Shown here piece by piece: positions 37,151-48,400 of a stretch of DNA of 59,458 nucleotides (position 1 is its first letter; every line of letters starts with the position of its first letter). The position numbers and the translations under genes were made by a program. The notes under the pieces were generated by a model. It saw nothing but the letters and a program-made list of their open reading frames with translations, was not told where the DNA came from and ran no database searches. Source of the DNA: Priapulus caudatus (taxonomy: Eukaryota; Priapulida; Priapulimorpha; Priapulimorphida; Priapulidae); assembly GCF_000485595.1 (NCBI RefSeq), contig NW_014577391.1:140370-199827 (forward strand), written 5' to 3'.

Positions 37151-37531
37151 TATATATATATATATACTGTCCGACTTCCTTTATCCGTCCATCCGTTATC
37201 CGGAAATCTCTATTAATTTAACCGGCCGCGATCTCGCAGTGTATGTTCTCTGTTTTTCATTCATTTCCACCTAAAAATCTTGCTCAAAACTTGCTCAGCA
37301 AAGCTCGCTCAAAACTCGCGCGATGTACCAACCGTCAAGTGTGTTTGCGTGTGTCCGTGCGTGCGTGCGTGCGTAATATTAAATAGAAATGTGTTTCTGT
37401 TGTTACTTAGATAACTCAGAATAACATTAAGAACATTATGAATTAGAATATTCAAAAAATAAAATAAAATGAAGGATTCGAAGATATCCGAGATATAAAC
37501 GATACAATTATGCTTTAGAATATAAACAATG

Positions 37532-37571
<40 letters not shown>

Positions 37572-37648
37572 GTAAAGTCACACACGAACACCCGTGTAGA
37601 TAAAAACAAAGTCAAGGTATAGAATAAGGGTGTTTAAAATTTAATTGA

Positions 37649-37678
37649 CAAGCTTTCGAGATTACATCTCTTCATCAG
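37649..37678 (-). ncRNA. hammerhead-ribozyme-like motif in the Penelope 3' tail
   Basis: The minus strand has CTGATGA, then a possible stem GAGAT-GTA-ATCTC, then GAAA. This is the conserved order of the hammerhead core, which is known in Penelope-like elements. One extra base and no clear stem III make activity doubtful. Related copies are at 42591-42621 and 54307-54335. Confidence 0.4.
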
Positions 37679-37796
37679 GCCAGCAGACATTGGAATAGAA
37701 TCAAATAATCAAAAACAAATACAATGCGTTATAGATAATCGAAAATAAATGAGTCAAACAGTTCTCGCGTTGCCATGAATACGGACAACGAAAGAA

Positions 37797-37823
37797 CACG
37801 CACATATACACACGCACACACGC

Positions 37824-37856
<33 letters not shown>

Positions 37857-37880
37857 CACACACATACACACACAACACAT
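37797..37880. repeat. (CA)n/(CACG)n microsatellite
   Basis: Simple repeat within the Penelope 3' region; the copy at 42127 has a (GT)n run at the matching place. Confidence 0.95.
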
Positions 37881-37886
37881 CACACG

Positions 37887-38420
37887 TAATTAAATTTAAC
37901 GTTCATGCCCCCTGGTTTCAAACAACCAACCCTCATAATTAATTTCTGCTCAGTCATGTGTCGACGTGAGCTATTGTAATAAGAATAAGATGTCAGTTGG
38001 CAGCCACAAACACGCGCGTCATCAATGTGGTGATCCGGTCAGCAACCGGAAAACCATGCAAATTGAGGCAAATAGATCTTAGGTGTTCAACAAACCTATC
38101 CGCAAGGCGGGGTTTTTTTTTATGCATTTTGCATTTATATCAAAATTTTGCATTTTACGCATTCAATGGCGTAAATGAGGTTCGTAGACACGCATGTAAA
38201 GGAATCCCGCACTATATATTTGCCCAGAGGCCCTTGAACCACAGACTTATTCGTGATAAAATTGCAAGTACTGCAACGTTTCTGACAACACGGGTATGAG
38301 CCAGGTTGGCTCACGGGGTTGTCAGAGCCGTAAACGGTACTTGAAACAAGAGTGTCGCGGAGGTTAGTATCACGTCTGTACGAGGCGGGTTTGAAAATAT
38401 GTTAGCTGTGATTGAATCGT
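37887..38420 (-). pseudogene. Penelope-like GIY-YIG endonuclease region, decayed
   Basis: Minus-strand remnants read RRDTNLRDTLVSS, a Cys cluster CCQKRCSTCNFIT, STNLIYAIECVKC (beginning of the GIY-YIG fold), RLADRFVEHLRS and the C-terminal EQKLIMRVGCLKPGG. Stops, a frame change in the middle and a 13-nt loss relative to the copy at 42127 disable it. Confidence 0.85.
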
Positions 38421-38645
38421 TTTGGAGAATTTTATAATTATCAATTAACAAACTTTTGATGTGTAGGATTAAAGGGTGATAGGTTAAAAACAATGGACAT
38501 CTGTCTGACGTTTTATTCGCGCCGTCTTTTCTAGGGGTTATTAACGACGCCCGATTATATCTTTTTTAATTTCTTAGATAGATCAGATTGATCATAGCCG
38601 CGGCGTGTGAAACATTCAATCATGTTGGAAGCTTTTGTATGAAAA

Positions 38646-40495
38646 TCAGTTTGTGAGCTGCATATTTTTTTTAACCGTAACAATTGAGAATGCGGGGGCT
38701 AGGCTATTCTTAGTGTGGCGAGGGTGAGACGACGAATACATTAGATAAGAATGGGTGTCAGTAGGTTTAGAAAACACCGAGGTAACTAAGTTTCTACCAG
38801 CGATAATAGCAACCATGTCCAGAAAAGGAAGTCTATCAGATGATGTAGCGTATGTATAATTTAGACACGGGTGGAAAGATGTGACATGGTCGATGAAATT
38901 TTGCAAATCAGAAAGTTTCATAGATGCGGCTCCAAAAACATCATCAATATACCGAAGATAAAGGCTCGGTTTGGGTCCAGTGAAGGACACGAACATTTTC
39001 GATTCAATGTAGCCGACAAATAGACACGCATAGCTAGGGCCCATCTTCGTACCCATAGCCACGCCATTACATTGAGAATAAAAATTCCCATTGAAAGTAA
39101 AACACGTTTTGGTTAAAACGAGTTCGGCTAAACGTATCAGGTATCAGTATTAGGAAAATTATCAGACCGCTTGCTTAAAAAATACCGTAAAGCGATTAAA
39201 CCCTGATTATTAGGTATCACAGTATATAAAGATTTTATGTTCAGTGTGAATATGAATTTATCTGGATCATTGTTAAAACAAAAATTCGCAAATATGGCTA
39301 GAGCATGAGGCGTATCTTTGACGTATGTTGGTAGTGAGTGTACCATAGCTGAAAGCAAGTCTTCTAGGAAAGCCGAGATCTGTTCAGTAGGGAAACTGCA
39401 GTTAGAAACTATAGGACGTCCGGGTGTATCAGGCTTATGTATTTTAGGAAGCATGTAAAATCTGGCCGCTTTAGGTGTTTCAACAATAAGATTGGAAGCC
39501 TTTTTTGGAAGATCGTTATTACTAATCAATGATGTAATTATGTTTTTGACATGAATTTGAATTTTAGGAGTTACATCACTGTCAAGTTTGGAATAAATTC
39601 TTTTATCCGAAAGTTGTTTATCACGTTCCCGAATGTAGAGATCTCGGCTCCATACAACAACGGCTCCCCCTTTATCAGCGGGTTTAATTACGATGTCCTG
39701 ACAATTCCGAAGTGATCGGATCGCTGCAAGTTCCGTGGTAGTAAGGTTAGACGATCGAGCTCTGCGTGGATATGAGAAGTAGTTGGAAACTTCTTGACGA
39801 CTCTTCGAGATGTAATAATCTAGAGCTGCGAAGCGACCTGTTTGCGGGGTCCAAGTAGAAGGGGTCTTGTTGTACTTGCGGAAAGGATTATCACATTTCT
39901 GGTCAACAAGCTCATCATCAGCAGCGTTCGATTTCGAAAAAGCTCTAGGGCGAAGGCGGCGAAAGAAACTCTCTACATCTCGCATGGTGTTGTACTGATC
40001 TATTTGAGGTTTGATTGGAACAAAATTCAAACCTTTACTTAAGACGACACGCTCAGATTCCTCCAGTGGGAGTTCAGGTGGAACACACACGACGAGCTTT
40101 TTGTTGTAATAATTTGGATTTTGAGTCTCTTGTCTAGACGATAAAAGTTTATCGAGTTTGGCATGTTTCTTCTTGTTCAAATGATCATACCAATCACTAT
40201 TAGCAAAGTAGATTCTTCGGCGAATTTGATGGAAAAACGACATATCCGATTTACAAGTGCTTTTTAAAGATTGCAGAGTAGGAAATATTTCGGCGTCACA
40301 GTCTTTAATTTTACGTTTATTCTCTCGTAGACATTGCCGGATCAATTGACGAGATGCACTAGACAGAATACGGCTTTGGGATAAAGATGCACGATTCGAC
40401 TAGTGAAAACGAAGCGAGAAACCAGTCGGAGTGATTCGATGGTGGAGACACTTTCGCAGAAAAAACACATGGCTGCGGAATCTTGTTTTATTCAT
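38646..40495 (-). pseudogene. Penelope-like reverse transcriptase, inactivated
   Basis: Reading the minus strand from an ATG at 40495, the frame has an in-frame TAG at 40402-40400. It then runs from 40345 to about 39137 with LSKGLNFVP, DIVIKPADKGGAVVV, FYMLPKIHK and PGRPIVSN. A one-base frame change near 39130, next to a short tandem gatacctgatac, separates it from the palm domain (MGTKMGPSYA and the catalytic YIDD, 39062-38646). The frame breaks again near the end of that segment. This combination of motifs is characteristic of Penelope-like rather than LINE or LTR reverse transcriptases. The element cannot make an intact protein. Confidence 0.93.
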
Positions 40496-40510
40496 GATCA
40501 TATCCAGTAA

Positions 40511-42126
40511 AGAAGAGGCTCACAATGGCGCACACAAACGCTATGCCTCACGAAGAGAACTGGCTGTATCCACGGGTAATGGCGTTGCTGAAAACGGAAG
40601 CGTCGGGTAAAAGTTCATGTTCGAGAAGCAACTTTGTTTGCGAAGATAAAATGTTTCTTTGTGTAAATAAAATATTCTATATCATATATGTAATCAAATG
40701 TTCCAAGCAGCTAGGATTTTCGCATTGAATCGGACAGCGGGACATTGGACTTTTTTACTGTTTGAATCGCTTGCGCGTACGTAGTCTTGTTAATTCCGAG
40801 AAAAAATCGCTTACCAGCGCAATAGTCATTGGTGCAATCATGCCACCTATACGGGCAGCGCTGGATGACATGCCCAGCCCCGTGTTCCTGTGGGTGAGAA
40901 ATATTTACCTGGTCGTTACAGTTAAGAAAGAAAAGGAAGGAACATTTTAAGGAAGAAATATTTACCTATTCTACTAGTCTATGGAAAATTAAGGCAGCCA
41001 CAGATCTCAGTATTCGGCGTTAGACTAGTCACACGACGACTTCAACACAACCGAATATTGGCTTGCTTCTTATCATATAGGAGAGAAAATAGTTTTACAT
41101 TTTTCAAAAACAATTTTTTCTGACTATGATCTCCTCTCCATTTTAAATACGCAATTCCAACCAAGTATGATTACTGTTCGCGGATAGTTCGTATGCTCAA
41201 AGACACACTTGACCCTAGATAATTAATTACATGTTTGAAGGAGTTTTTGGATAGATATATACTCTAATTCCCTTGCCCGACTCAAGCGCCGACGAACGGC
41301 AACGAAAGATATGTAGATTTTATGTCTTACTGTCCAAATTTACTGCTGATGTATAATGTCAACAAAATTACGAGTGCCGGGCCATATCTAGCGGGGAAGA
41401 GGGACAGAATGGCTGTGGTTCTTTAGACGTTGGCAGCAATTAACAACGACGATTTGCCCGCGATCAACTGTACAGAACTCAAAGTGCGCGTGGCTTTGGC
41501 TCTCTATGTAAACTGAGTTGTTTATGGCCCTGATATATGTATAGGCCCACGTTACGACTGTCGGATACAACTCTGCAGTGAAGATATACAGCACACGGAA
41601 GGTCGCAAGTGTCATACATTTTCCAGTGAGGACGAGCGTTTGCTTGACCCAACCCAAATCTGTTCCGAAAACTGCAACAAAAAATACAGTAGTTTGCGAG
41701 TTATGCTGTTAGTTCTCGCGTATGCATGTAAAGCCCTACAAATCCGCCGGCCCACATGACCTTCCTTGGTCACTTACCTCTCTCCCACTAACCGAACGCT
41801 TATATATAATGTTTCCGCTTAGGTGGAGCTGATTGCAAAAAGTACTAAATTTTGTAAACAGAGAAGGACATGCGACTCCTGTCTATTTTTGTATACAGAG
41901 CAAAACCTACCATCTGGACAAACTTGCTTGGTGAGAAGCTGTTTCAACAGGCCTACAGTTCGGACCCACAGTTTTTCCTTTCCATCATTACGCCTATAGG
42001 AACTATAGAGCTAAAAGCGCTGTGGGAAATTTGGGATGGAATGTGCCGGGGTGTCCTGCCGAGGCGGGTGACACTGACGTCTACATTGTGTGTCACCACA
42101 ATCAACGTAGTTAATTTCCATCGACG
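40511..42126 (-). pseudogene. partial duplicate of SLC22 3' exons, truncated
   Basis: It is a close copy of 45411-46956, introns included. Minus-strand exon equivalents are 41671-41551 (TDLGWVKQTLVLTGKCM...TAELYPTVVT; the Arg codon at the exon end is changed and the donor is AC/GTGGGC), 40887-40815 (NTGLGMSSSAARIGGMIAPM, intact) and 40587-40511 (last exon, with a one-base insertion breaking the frame, cut off by the Penelope 5' end). The reading frame would end within the last membrane segment. It lies downstream of the intact gene on the same strand, so it could only be used as an alternative 3' end. Confidence 0.88.
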
Positions 42127-42680
42127 TTGCATGGTTTTCCGGTTACTGACCATTTTAACCAACCGGATCACCACATTGATGACGCGCGTGTTTTTGGCTG
42201 CCAACTGACATCTTATTACAATAGCTCACGTCGACACCTAACTGAGCAGAAATTAATTCTGAGGGTTGGTTGTTTGAAACCAGGGATGAACGTTAAATTT
42301 AATTGCGTGTGATGTGTTGTTGTGTTGTTGTGATTCTGCCGTGGTGTCTGCGTGCTGTGCGTGCGGCGTGCAGCTGCGTGCGGCGTGCGTGTCGTTGGTT
42401 GTGTGTGTGTGTGTGTTGTGTGTGTGATGTGTGGTGTGTGTGTTGTGTTGTGTGTAGTTTATTGTGCGTGTCTTTCGTTGTCCGCATTCATGGCAACGCG
42501 CGATTGTTTGAATCATTCATTTTTCGATTATCTATCAACGCAATGTATTTTGTTTTTGATTAGTTTGATTCTATTCCAATGTCTGCTGGCCAATGATGAA
42601 AAGATGTAATCTCGAAAGTTGTCAATTAAATTAGTAAACACTTATTATGTCTAATACCTTGACTTGTTCCTATATATATT
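42127..42680 (+). mobile_element. Penelope-like element, 3' fragment (opposite orientation)
   Basis: It starts inside the GIY-YIG domain (HGFPVTDHFNQPDHHIDDAR, then EQKLILRVGCLKPG) and continues through a GT-rich run and the conserved tail with the degenerate hammerhead-like motif at 42591-42621. It is 5'-truncated, its start coinciding with the end of the SLC22 duplicate. Confidence 0.88.
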
Positions 42681-43020
42681 TATATAGTATATATATATAT
42701 ATAGTATATATACCACGTGAAAGATTTGCACCCACTCTTCATTAACCTTCACAAGCCGGGCGTATTTATATCGACTTTATATTTAATTGCGATTTTGAAT
42801 ATTAGTGACAGATATTAATTATAAATTTACTTCTCTTTATCCGTATGTCTGCCATTACACATAATAAAAATTTGCAAGAGAAAGAAAGAGAGAAGAAAAG
42901 ATTGAGAAACAGCAATAGAAGGACGAGAGAGAGCCCGAGCGAAAGAGAGAAAATACTTATCACACTTGAACTGCATGCTACTGGAAGTTTTTGCTGTGTA
43001 TTAGCTTCACCTTTCTCTCT
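42681..43020 (+). repeat. copy of the 36510-37150 segment
   Basis: Shares the gcgattttgaat, ttaattataaatttacttct and tatgtctgccatta blocks in the same order and orientation as 36510-37150. Confidence 0.75.
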
Positions 43021-43023
<3 letters not shown>

Positions 43024-43060
<37 letters not shown>

Positions 43061-43128
43061 GTGCTGCGTGCGTTGCGTGCGTGCGTACGTGCGTGCGTGC
43101 GTGCGTGCGTGCGTACGTGCGTGCGTGC

Positions 43129-43171
<43 letters not shown>

Positions 43172-43300
43172 CGTGTGAGTGTGGATGCGTGTGCGTGTGC
43201 GTGTGAGTGTGTGTGTGCGTGTGCGTCGTGTGTGTGAGCGTGGGTGTAGATGCGTGTGCGTGTGCGTGTGCGTGTGCGTGTGCGTGCGTATGTGTGTAAA
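43024..43300 (+). repeat. (GT)n/(GTGC)n microsatellite
   Basis: Pure and mixed GT, GTGC and GTGTGC runs over about 280 bases; frames here are artefacts. Confidence 0.95.
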
Positions 43301-43339
43301 TAATAACGAGATTGCAGTAACGATATTACATTAAGCGGC

Positions 43340-44088
43340 CCATACACGCTCAATATCATTGACAATTATATTGGTACAATATTATTGAAAAGGAATTCTG
43401 TTGGCCACCAACGGCATAATAATATTGTAAAATATGATCGTCATTTGTGCTCTGATGCTGAAGGTGAACAGACATGGATCCTAGCTAGCGTTGCCCTTGC
43501 GCTGGCTTTTGCACTTGGTATAGGCCCAAGTGACAGCGCAGAAAAAGGAAATGGGCCAAGAGATGGTTTATACATAGAACCAGATGAACATACAAGTAGA
43601 TAATAGGTTCAATTGGCTCATTTGCTGATGGTTGGGGGGGGTTCCGGAACCCCTGGAACCCCCCCCCCTTGGATACGGGACTGGCATTGTAACTGTTTAG
43701 GTGCCAAAATCGTCTCAGATTGATCAGACGACCCTCGTAAAAAAATGCATGCACCAAGATAACGGCTAAGTGGCTACACGGTGAAATGTACACTTACCAT
43801 ATTTTTCAACATTTACAAAGTGTGTGTAAAATTAATATAGAAGGATAACTCTTTGCTGCCTGACTTCAGAATGAGATATTGCATGCGCAATATTGTGATT
43901 ATGTATACCACCAACGACACAATAAAATTGCGCAACCTTCAATATATATCTATTGCATGGGCTTTGATTCTGTCAGAATATTGTGCAAGTCAAAATTTTC
44001 CTTCAATATTACCCATTAACGATCAATAATATTGTCAATTTTCATTATTGACAATATTATTGTCACTTATATTGATCGTGTATAATAT
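43340..44088. mobile_element. possible non-autonomous DNA element rich in aatattg
   Basis: The ends catacacgctcaatatcatt and the complement of ttatattgatcgtgtat are inverted. A TTAA lies just outside the left end. Internal inverted blocks tcaataatattgtcaat / attgacaatattatt lie near the right end (44030-44065). The right target duplication is not seen. Confidence 0.45.
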
Positions 44089-44339
44089 ACTTTAGATATC
44101 CGAAGCGACTTTGTAAGGTTAAAGCCGCACACGTTTGCTCATATTTGCTGTAATAAAAAGCAAGTTGGTTCATTTTCAGTGCTTAAATAGGGGAGAGTAC
44201 GGCAAAATGGCCACCTTAAGCTTTCAATATTTTTTTTCCATCACGATGAACTGTTATGAACTCGAACAAATGTGTTTTGTAATCTTTGTTTATTAATAAA
44301 TGTAATATGACTCTTGAAAAATAGAGCCAAAATTAACCA

Positions 44340-44735
44340 TCAACTGTTAATAACGCTGAGAGGGTATATGACCCCCAGGGTACTGCCGGAACGTACCCTG
44401 GGTACGGTCCGGTATACCGGAACGTACCCTGGTACCAGAGCATATAAATCAACGTGATTTATATGCTCTGCTGGTACTATCTAATATGCCGGACCGTACC
44501 TTGCCTACTCCACTAACGAGTCTAGGGAGTCGCCTACGGTCCGGCATATTAGATAGTTGGCCTACCAGCAGAGCATATAAATCACGTTGATTCATATGCT
44601 CTGGTACCAGGGTACGTTCCGGTATACCGGACCGTACCCAGGGTACATTCCGGTAGTACCCTGGGGGATATACGGCCCAAGGATAGAGAACATGGGTCCC
44701 AATAAAACCAATGTGCCTAAACCTAACCCTAACCC
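44340..44735. mobile_element. nested palindrome with telomere-like edge
   Basis: Arms of about 140 bases, each containing ggtactgccggaacgtaccc, cggtccggtataccggaac and agagcatataaatcacgtg, fold on a centre at about 44500. The repeated modules are the same as in the element at 8881-9125. It is followed by the caaggatagagaacatgggt arm of the 1798 family and CCTAACCCTAACCCTA running into the gap. Confidence 0.8.
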
Positions 44736-44737
44736 TA

Positions 44738-44747
44738 NNNNNNNNNN
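44738..44747. other. assembly gap (10 N)
   Basis: Ten unresolved bases at the junction between telomere-like CCCTAA units and a minisatellite; the true size is unknown. Confidence 1.
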
Positions 44748-44985
44748 TAGGATATTCAAGGGTAGGATATTCAAGGGTAGGATAGGAGGATATTCAAGGG
44801 TAGGCTATTCAAGGGGGCAAGGGTAGGATATTCAAGGGTAGGCTAGGATATTCAAGGGTAGGATATTCAAGGGTAGGATATTCAAGGGGTAGGATATTCA
44901 AGGGGTAGGATATTTAAAGGATATTCAAGGGATATTCAAGGGATATTCAAGGGACATTCAAGGGGATATTCAAGAGGTAGGGAGC
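44748..44985 (+). repeat. about 15-bp minisatellite taggatattcaaggg
   Basis: About 15 units, increasingly degenerate to the right (ggatattcaag). A gap and a telomere-like tract adjoin it on the left. Confidence 0.95.
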
Positions 44986-45066
44986 CATATTACCCAAAGG
45001 GGCCATTTTGCACCACTTTCCCCTACATATATTGTATATAAATCATTTTCAATGCATTTCATCAAT

Positions 45067-45147
45067 AGCGTATAAAGAAGGCTCTTAATGGTTTGGTATA
45101 AAAAAGCCTTTAAGAGCGTTTAAAAAAGTATGCTTTCTTTATACGCT
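45067..45147. repeat. hairpin agcgtataaagaag family, copy 1
   Basis: Arms 45067-45079 and 45134-45147, with a second inner inverted pair ggctcttaatg / cctttaagagc. Related to the shorter palindrome at 54835-54873. Confidence 0.7.
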
Positions 45148-45271
45148 CTTGATTTCATACCCAATGTAAATAAGCCGACAGATACTGGCACTAATATTGG
45201 AAACGCTACCGAGCAAATCACATAAGATTTGCGTAAGTTTCCGTGATAAGATTCGCCCAGACAAGCTGGCA

Positions 45272-45487
45272 TTAGGAAACCATCTGTTTCATTTCTTCGC
45301 CGAGCTCTTTTGTTCCCCCGTCACCGCCGTTGCCAACTGATAGCCTGCCGGCCTTCCAGTCAGCCCATTCCTCCAATGTCTCCGACAGGCCCTTGTCTTT
45401 CGACTCGGGGAAGAAGAGGCTCACAATGGCGCACACAAACGCTATGCCCCCGAAGAGAACTGGCTGTACCCACGGGTAATGGCGTTG
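45272..45487 (-). CDS. SLC22 gene, last exon
   Basis: 72 codons: QRHYPWVQPVLFGGIAFVCA, FFPESKDKGLSETLEEW, then a cytoplasmic tail ending MKQMVS and TAA at 45274-45272. The acceptor is TTTTCAG. Confidence 0.95.
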   Translation of the reverse strand, partial: QRHYPWVQPVLFGGIAFVCAIVSLFFPESKDKGLSETLEEWADWKAGRLSVGNGGDGGTKELGEEMKQMVS

Positions 45488-48400
45488 CTGAAAACGGAAG
45501 CGTCGGGTAAAAGTTTATGTTTGAGAAGCAAGTTTGTTTGCGAAGATAAAATGTTTCTTTGTGTAAATAAAATATTCTATATCATATATGTAATCAAATG
45601 TTCCAAGCAGCTAGGATTTGAATCGGACAGCGGGACATTGGACTTTCTTACTGTTTGAATCGCTTGCGCGTACGTAGCCTTGTTAATTCCGAGAAAAATT
45701 CGCTTACCAGCGCAATAGTCATTGGTGCAATCATGCCACCTATACGGGCAGCGCTGGATGACATGCCCAGCCCCGTGTTCCTACGGGTGAGAAATATTTA
45801 CCTGGTCGTTACAGTTAAGAAAGGAAAGAAAGGAAAATTAAGATAGCCACAGATCTCAGTATTCGGCGTTAGACTATTCACACGACGACTTCAACACAAC
45901 TGAATATTGGCCTGCTTCTTATTATATAGGCGAGAAAATAGTTTTACATTTTTCAAAGACAATTCCTTCTGACTATGACCTCCTCTCCATTTTAAATACG
46001 CAATTCCAACAAAGTATGATTACTGTTCGCGGATAGTAGGTATGCTCAAAGACACACTTGACCCTATAATCAATCACATGTTTTGGGATAGATATATACT
46101 CTACTTCCCTTGCCCGACTCAAGCGCCGACCAACGGCAACGAAAGATATGTAGATTTTATGTCTTACTGTCCATATTTACTGCTGATGTATAATGCCAAC
46201 AACATTACGAGTGCCGGGCCATATCTAGAGGGGAAGAGGGACAGAATGGCTGTGGTCCTTTAGACTTTGGCAGCAATTAACAACGACGATTTGCCCGCGA
46301 TCAACTCTACAGAACTCAAAATGCGTGTGGCTTTGGCTCTCTATATATGCAAACTGAGTTGTTTATGGCCCTGATATATGCATAGGCCCACCTTACGACT
46401 GTCGGATACAACTCTGCAGTGTAGATATACAGCACACGGAAGGCCGCAAATATCATACATTTTCCAGTGAGGACGAGCGTTTGCTTGAGCCAACCCAAAT
46501 CTGTTCCCGCAGCTGCAACCAATAAACAGTAGTTTGCGAGTTACGCTGTTAGTTCTCGCTACGCGTACGTTAAGCCCTACAAATCCGCCGGCTCACGTGA
46601 CCTTCCTTGGTCACTTAATTACCTCTCTCCCACTAACCGAACACTTATATAATGTTTCCGCTTAGGTGGAGCTGAATGCAGAGAGTATTTATAAACGGAG
46701 AAGGACATGCGACTCCAGTCTATTTTTGTATACAGAGCAAAACCTACCATCTGGACAGACTCGCTGGATTAGAAGCTGTTTCAACAGGCCTACAGTTCGG
46801 ACCCACAGTTTTTCCTTTCCATCATTACGCCTATAGGAACTATAGAGCTGAAAGCGATGTGGGAAATTTGGGATGGAATGTGCCGGGGTGTCCTGCCGAG
46901 GCGGGTGACACTGACGTCTACATTGTGTGTCACCACAATCAACGTAGTTAATTTCCATCGACGTGGCGGGTGATGCTCCAATAGGAGCGTTCCCAACTTT
47001 AATGTCATTAATGTCGTGATATAAAAGAGATATAAAGGGGGGCGGATCGATATAAATTAGATATCAAGGGGGGTTAGATATGAAATAGATATCAAGGGGG
47101 GTTAGATATGAAATAGATATCAAGGAGGGTTATATATAACGATATAAAAGAGCTATTAAACTTGCGCGCCTTGGCTGCGCGAGCAAGTGAAATACAGAGC
47201 AGGGGCATGTTCGCTTGATTTCGCTGGGCTTCGTTGCTCGAGCAAGCAACATTGAGACTGGGGTATGTTCGCTTCGTTTCGCTGGACTTTGCTGGACTTC
47301 GTTGCTCGAGCAAGCAACATTGAGACTGGGGTATGTTCGCTTCGTTTCGCTGGACTTCGCTGGACCTCCTTACCTGTTTTCAGTGGAGTGAAGTAGAGTA
47401 CGATCATCGCTATTCCGGAGCAGACGTGGAAGAACGACAGCGATTTTATCCGTCCAAACCTGTCATAACGTCGCAGCGGCGCACAACGAACGGGAAACTA
47501 TCAGTAAACATCGCGGGATGACGGCGCCCGGGGATGACGCCATGGTGTACATAGAGACAGCGATAATACATGACGACTTGCACTTACGAGTGACAAATTA
47601 CCGTATAATTATGAAAGCAGACGTGCAGTTACGTATTGCATCGTGCGTGCAAGCTTACATATTATATGCCACCGAGTGGAGCGATAATCCGATTGATTCC
47701 TACCTTCCAGCGGCCAGAATAGCGATCAGAATAGCTGGTATTTCAACGACTCCGGTCAAGAAGCCGTTTATGTAGATATTGCCGGATTGGTTCTGCAGGC
47801 CAAGAGTAAGACCATAGTATACCATGCTATCAGCCGTCCTGTAAATGATCATAATCATCAAGAACCATTGCATGCGTTTAAAGCTAAACTGTGGCACAAA
47901 TTCTGCACACACATACGCGTGCACGGATGGATACACGTACCCACGCGCGCGCACACACCACGCGCTAAGCGGCGATACAATTTCTCTTGATACAAATAAT
48001 TAATATTATACGATTTCACGAAACAACGAGGTGGTCATCTATCTGTTGCTTCAGCAAATGTTCATAGCTAGGGGTTTGATCATTTAACAACATTACCAAA
48101 TGAAGAATAAAATTGTCCCCAGAACTCTAAGCCCGGGGGTTTTGTAAACGTCTATAAGACTGTATTTCCGTCCCTTATCCTCGTCGTGCGTAATCGGCGT
48201 CAAGTCTGAAAAATTTACATAATAATCAATTAAACTAATGAGGCTAGCACTAACCTACATAGCAACGATCGAATATGTCATTGCATGTAAAAATAGAATC
48301 AATAGAATCAACGTTGTAAGACGCAACTCAATCCCTATTAATTACCAAACGTATAACGGTAACGTGCCAGGTATATCAGTATTTAGCATACGAGTCTTTG

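Larger units (their letters stand above)
37570..40510 (-). mobile_element. Penelope-like retroelement, nearly full length, decayed
   Basis: On the minus strand this holds a reverse transcriptase followed by a GIY-YIG-type endonuclease region and a 3' tail, the order of Penelope-like elements. The tail includes a (CA)n/(TG)n run and ends at gtgactttacttctatatata. Two other 3' copies occur (42127-42680 and 54178-54420, plus strand). Its 5' end abuts a truncated SLC22 exon at 40511. Confidence 0.9.

Noticed and set aside
46676-46958. Open frames on both strands in the duplicated SLC22 intron block
   Set aside because: No homology, and the copy at 41860-42126 does not preserve the same reading.
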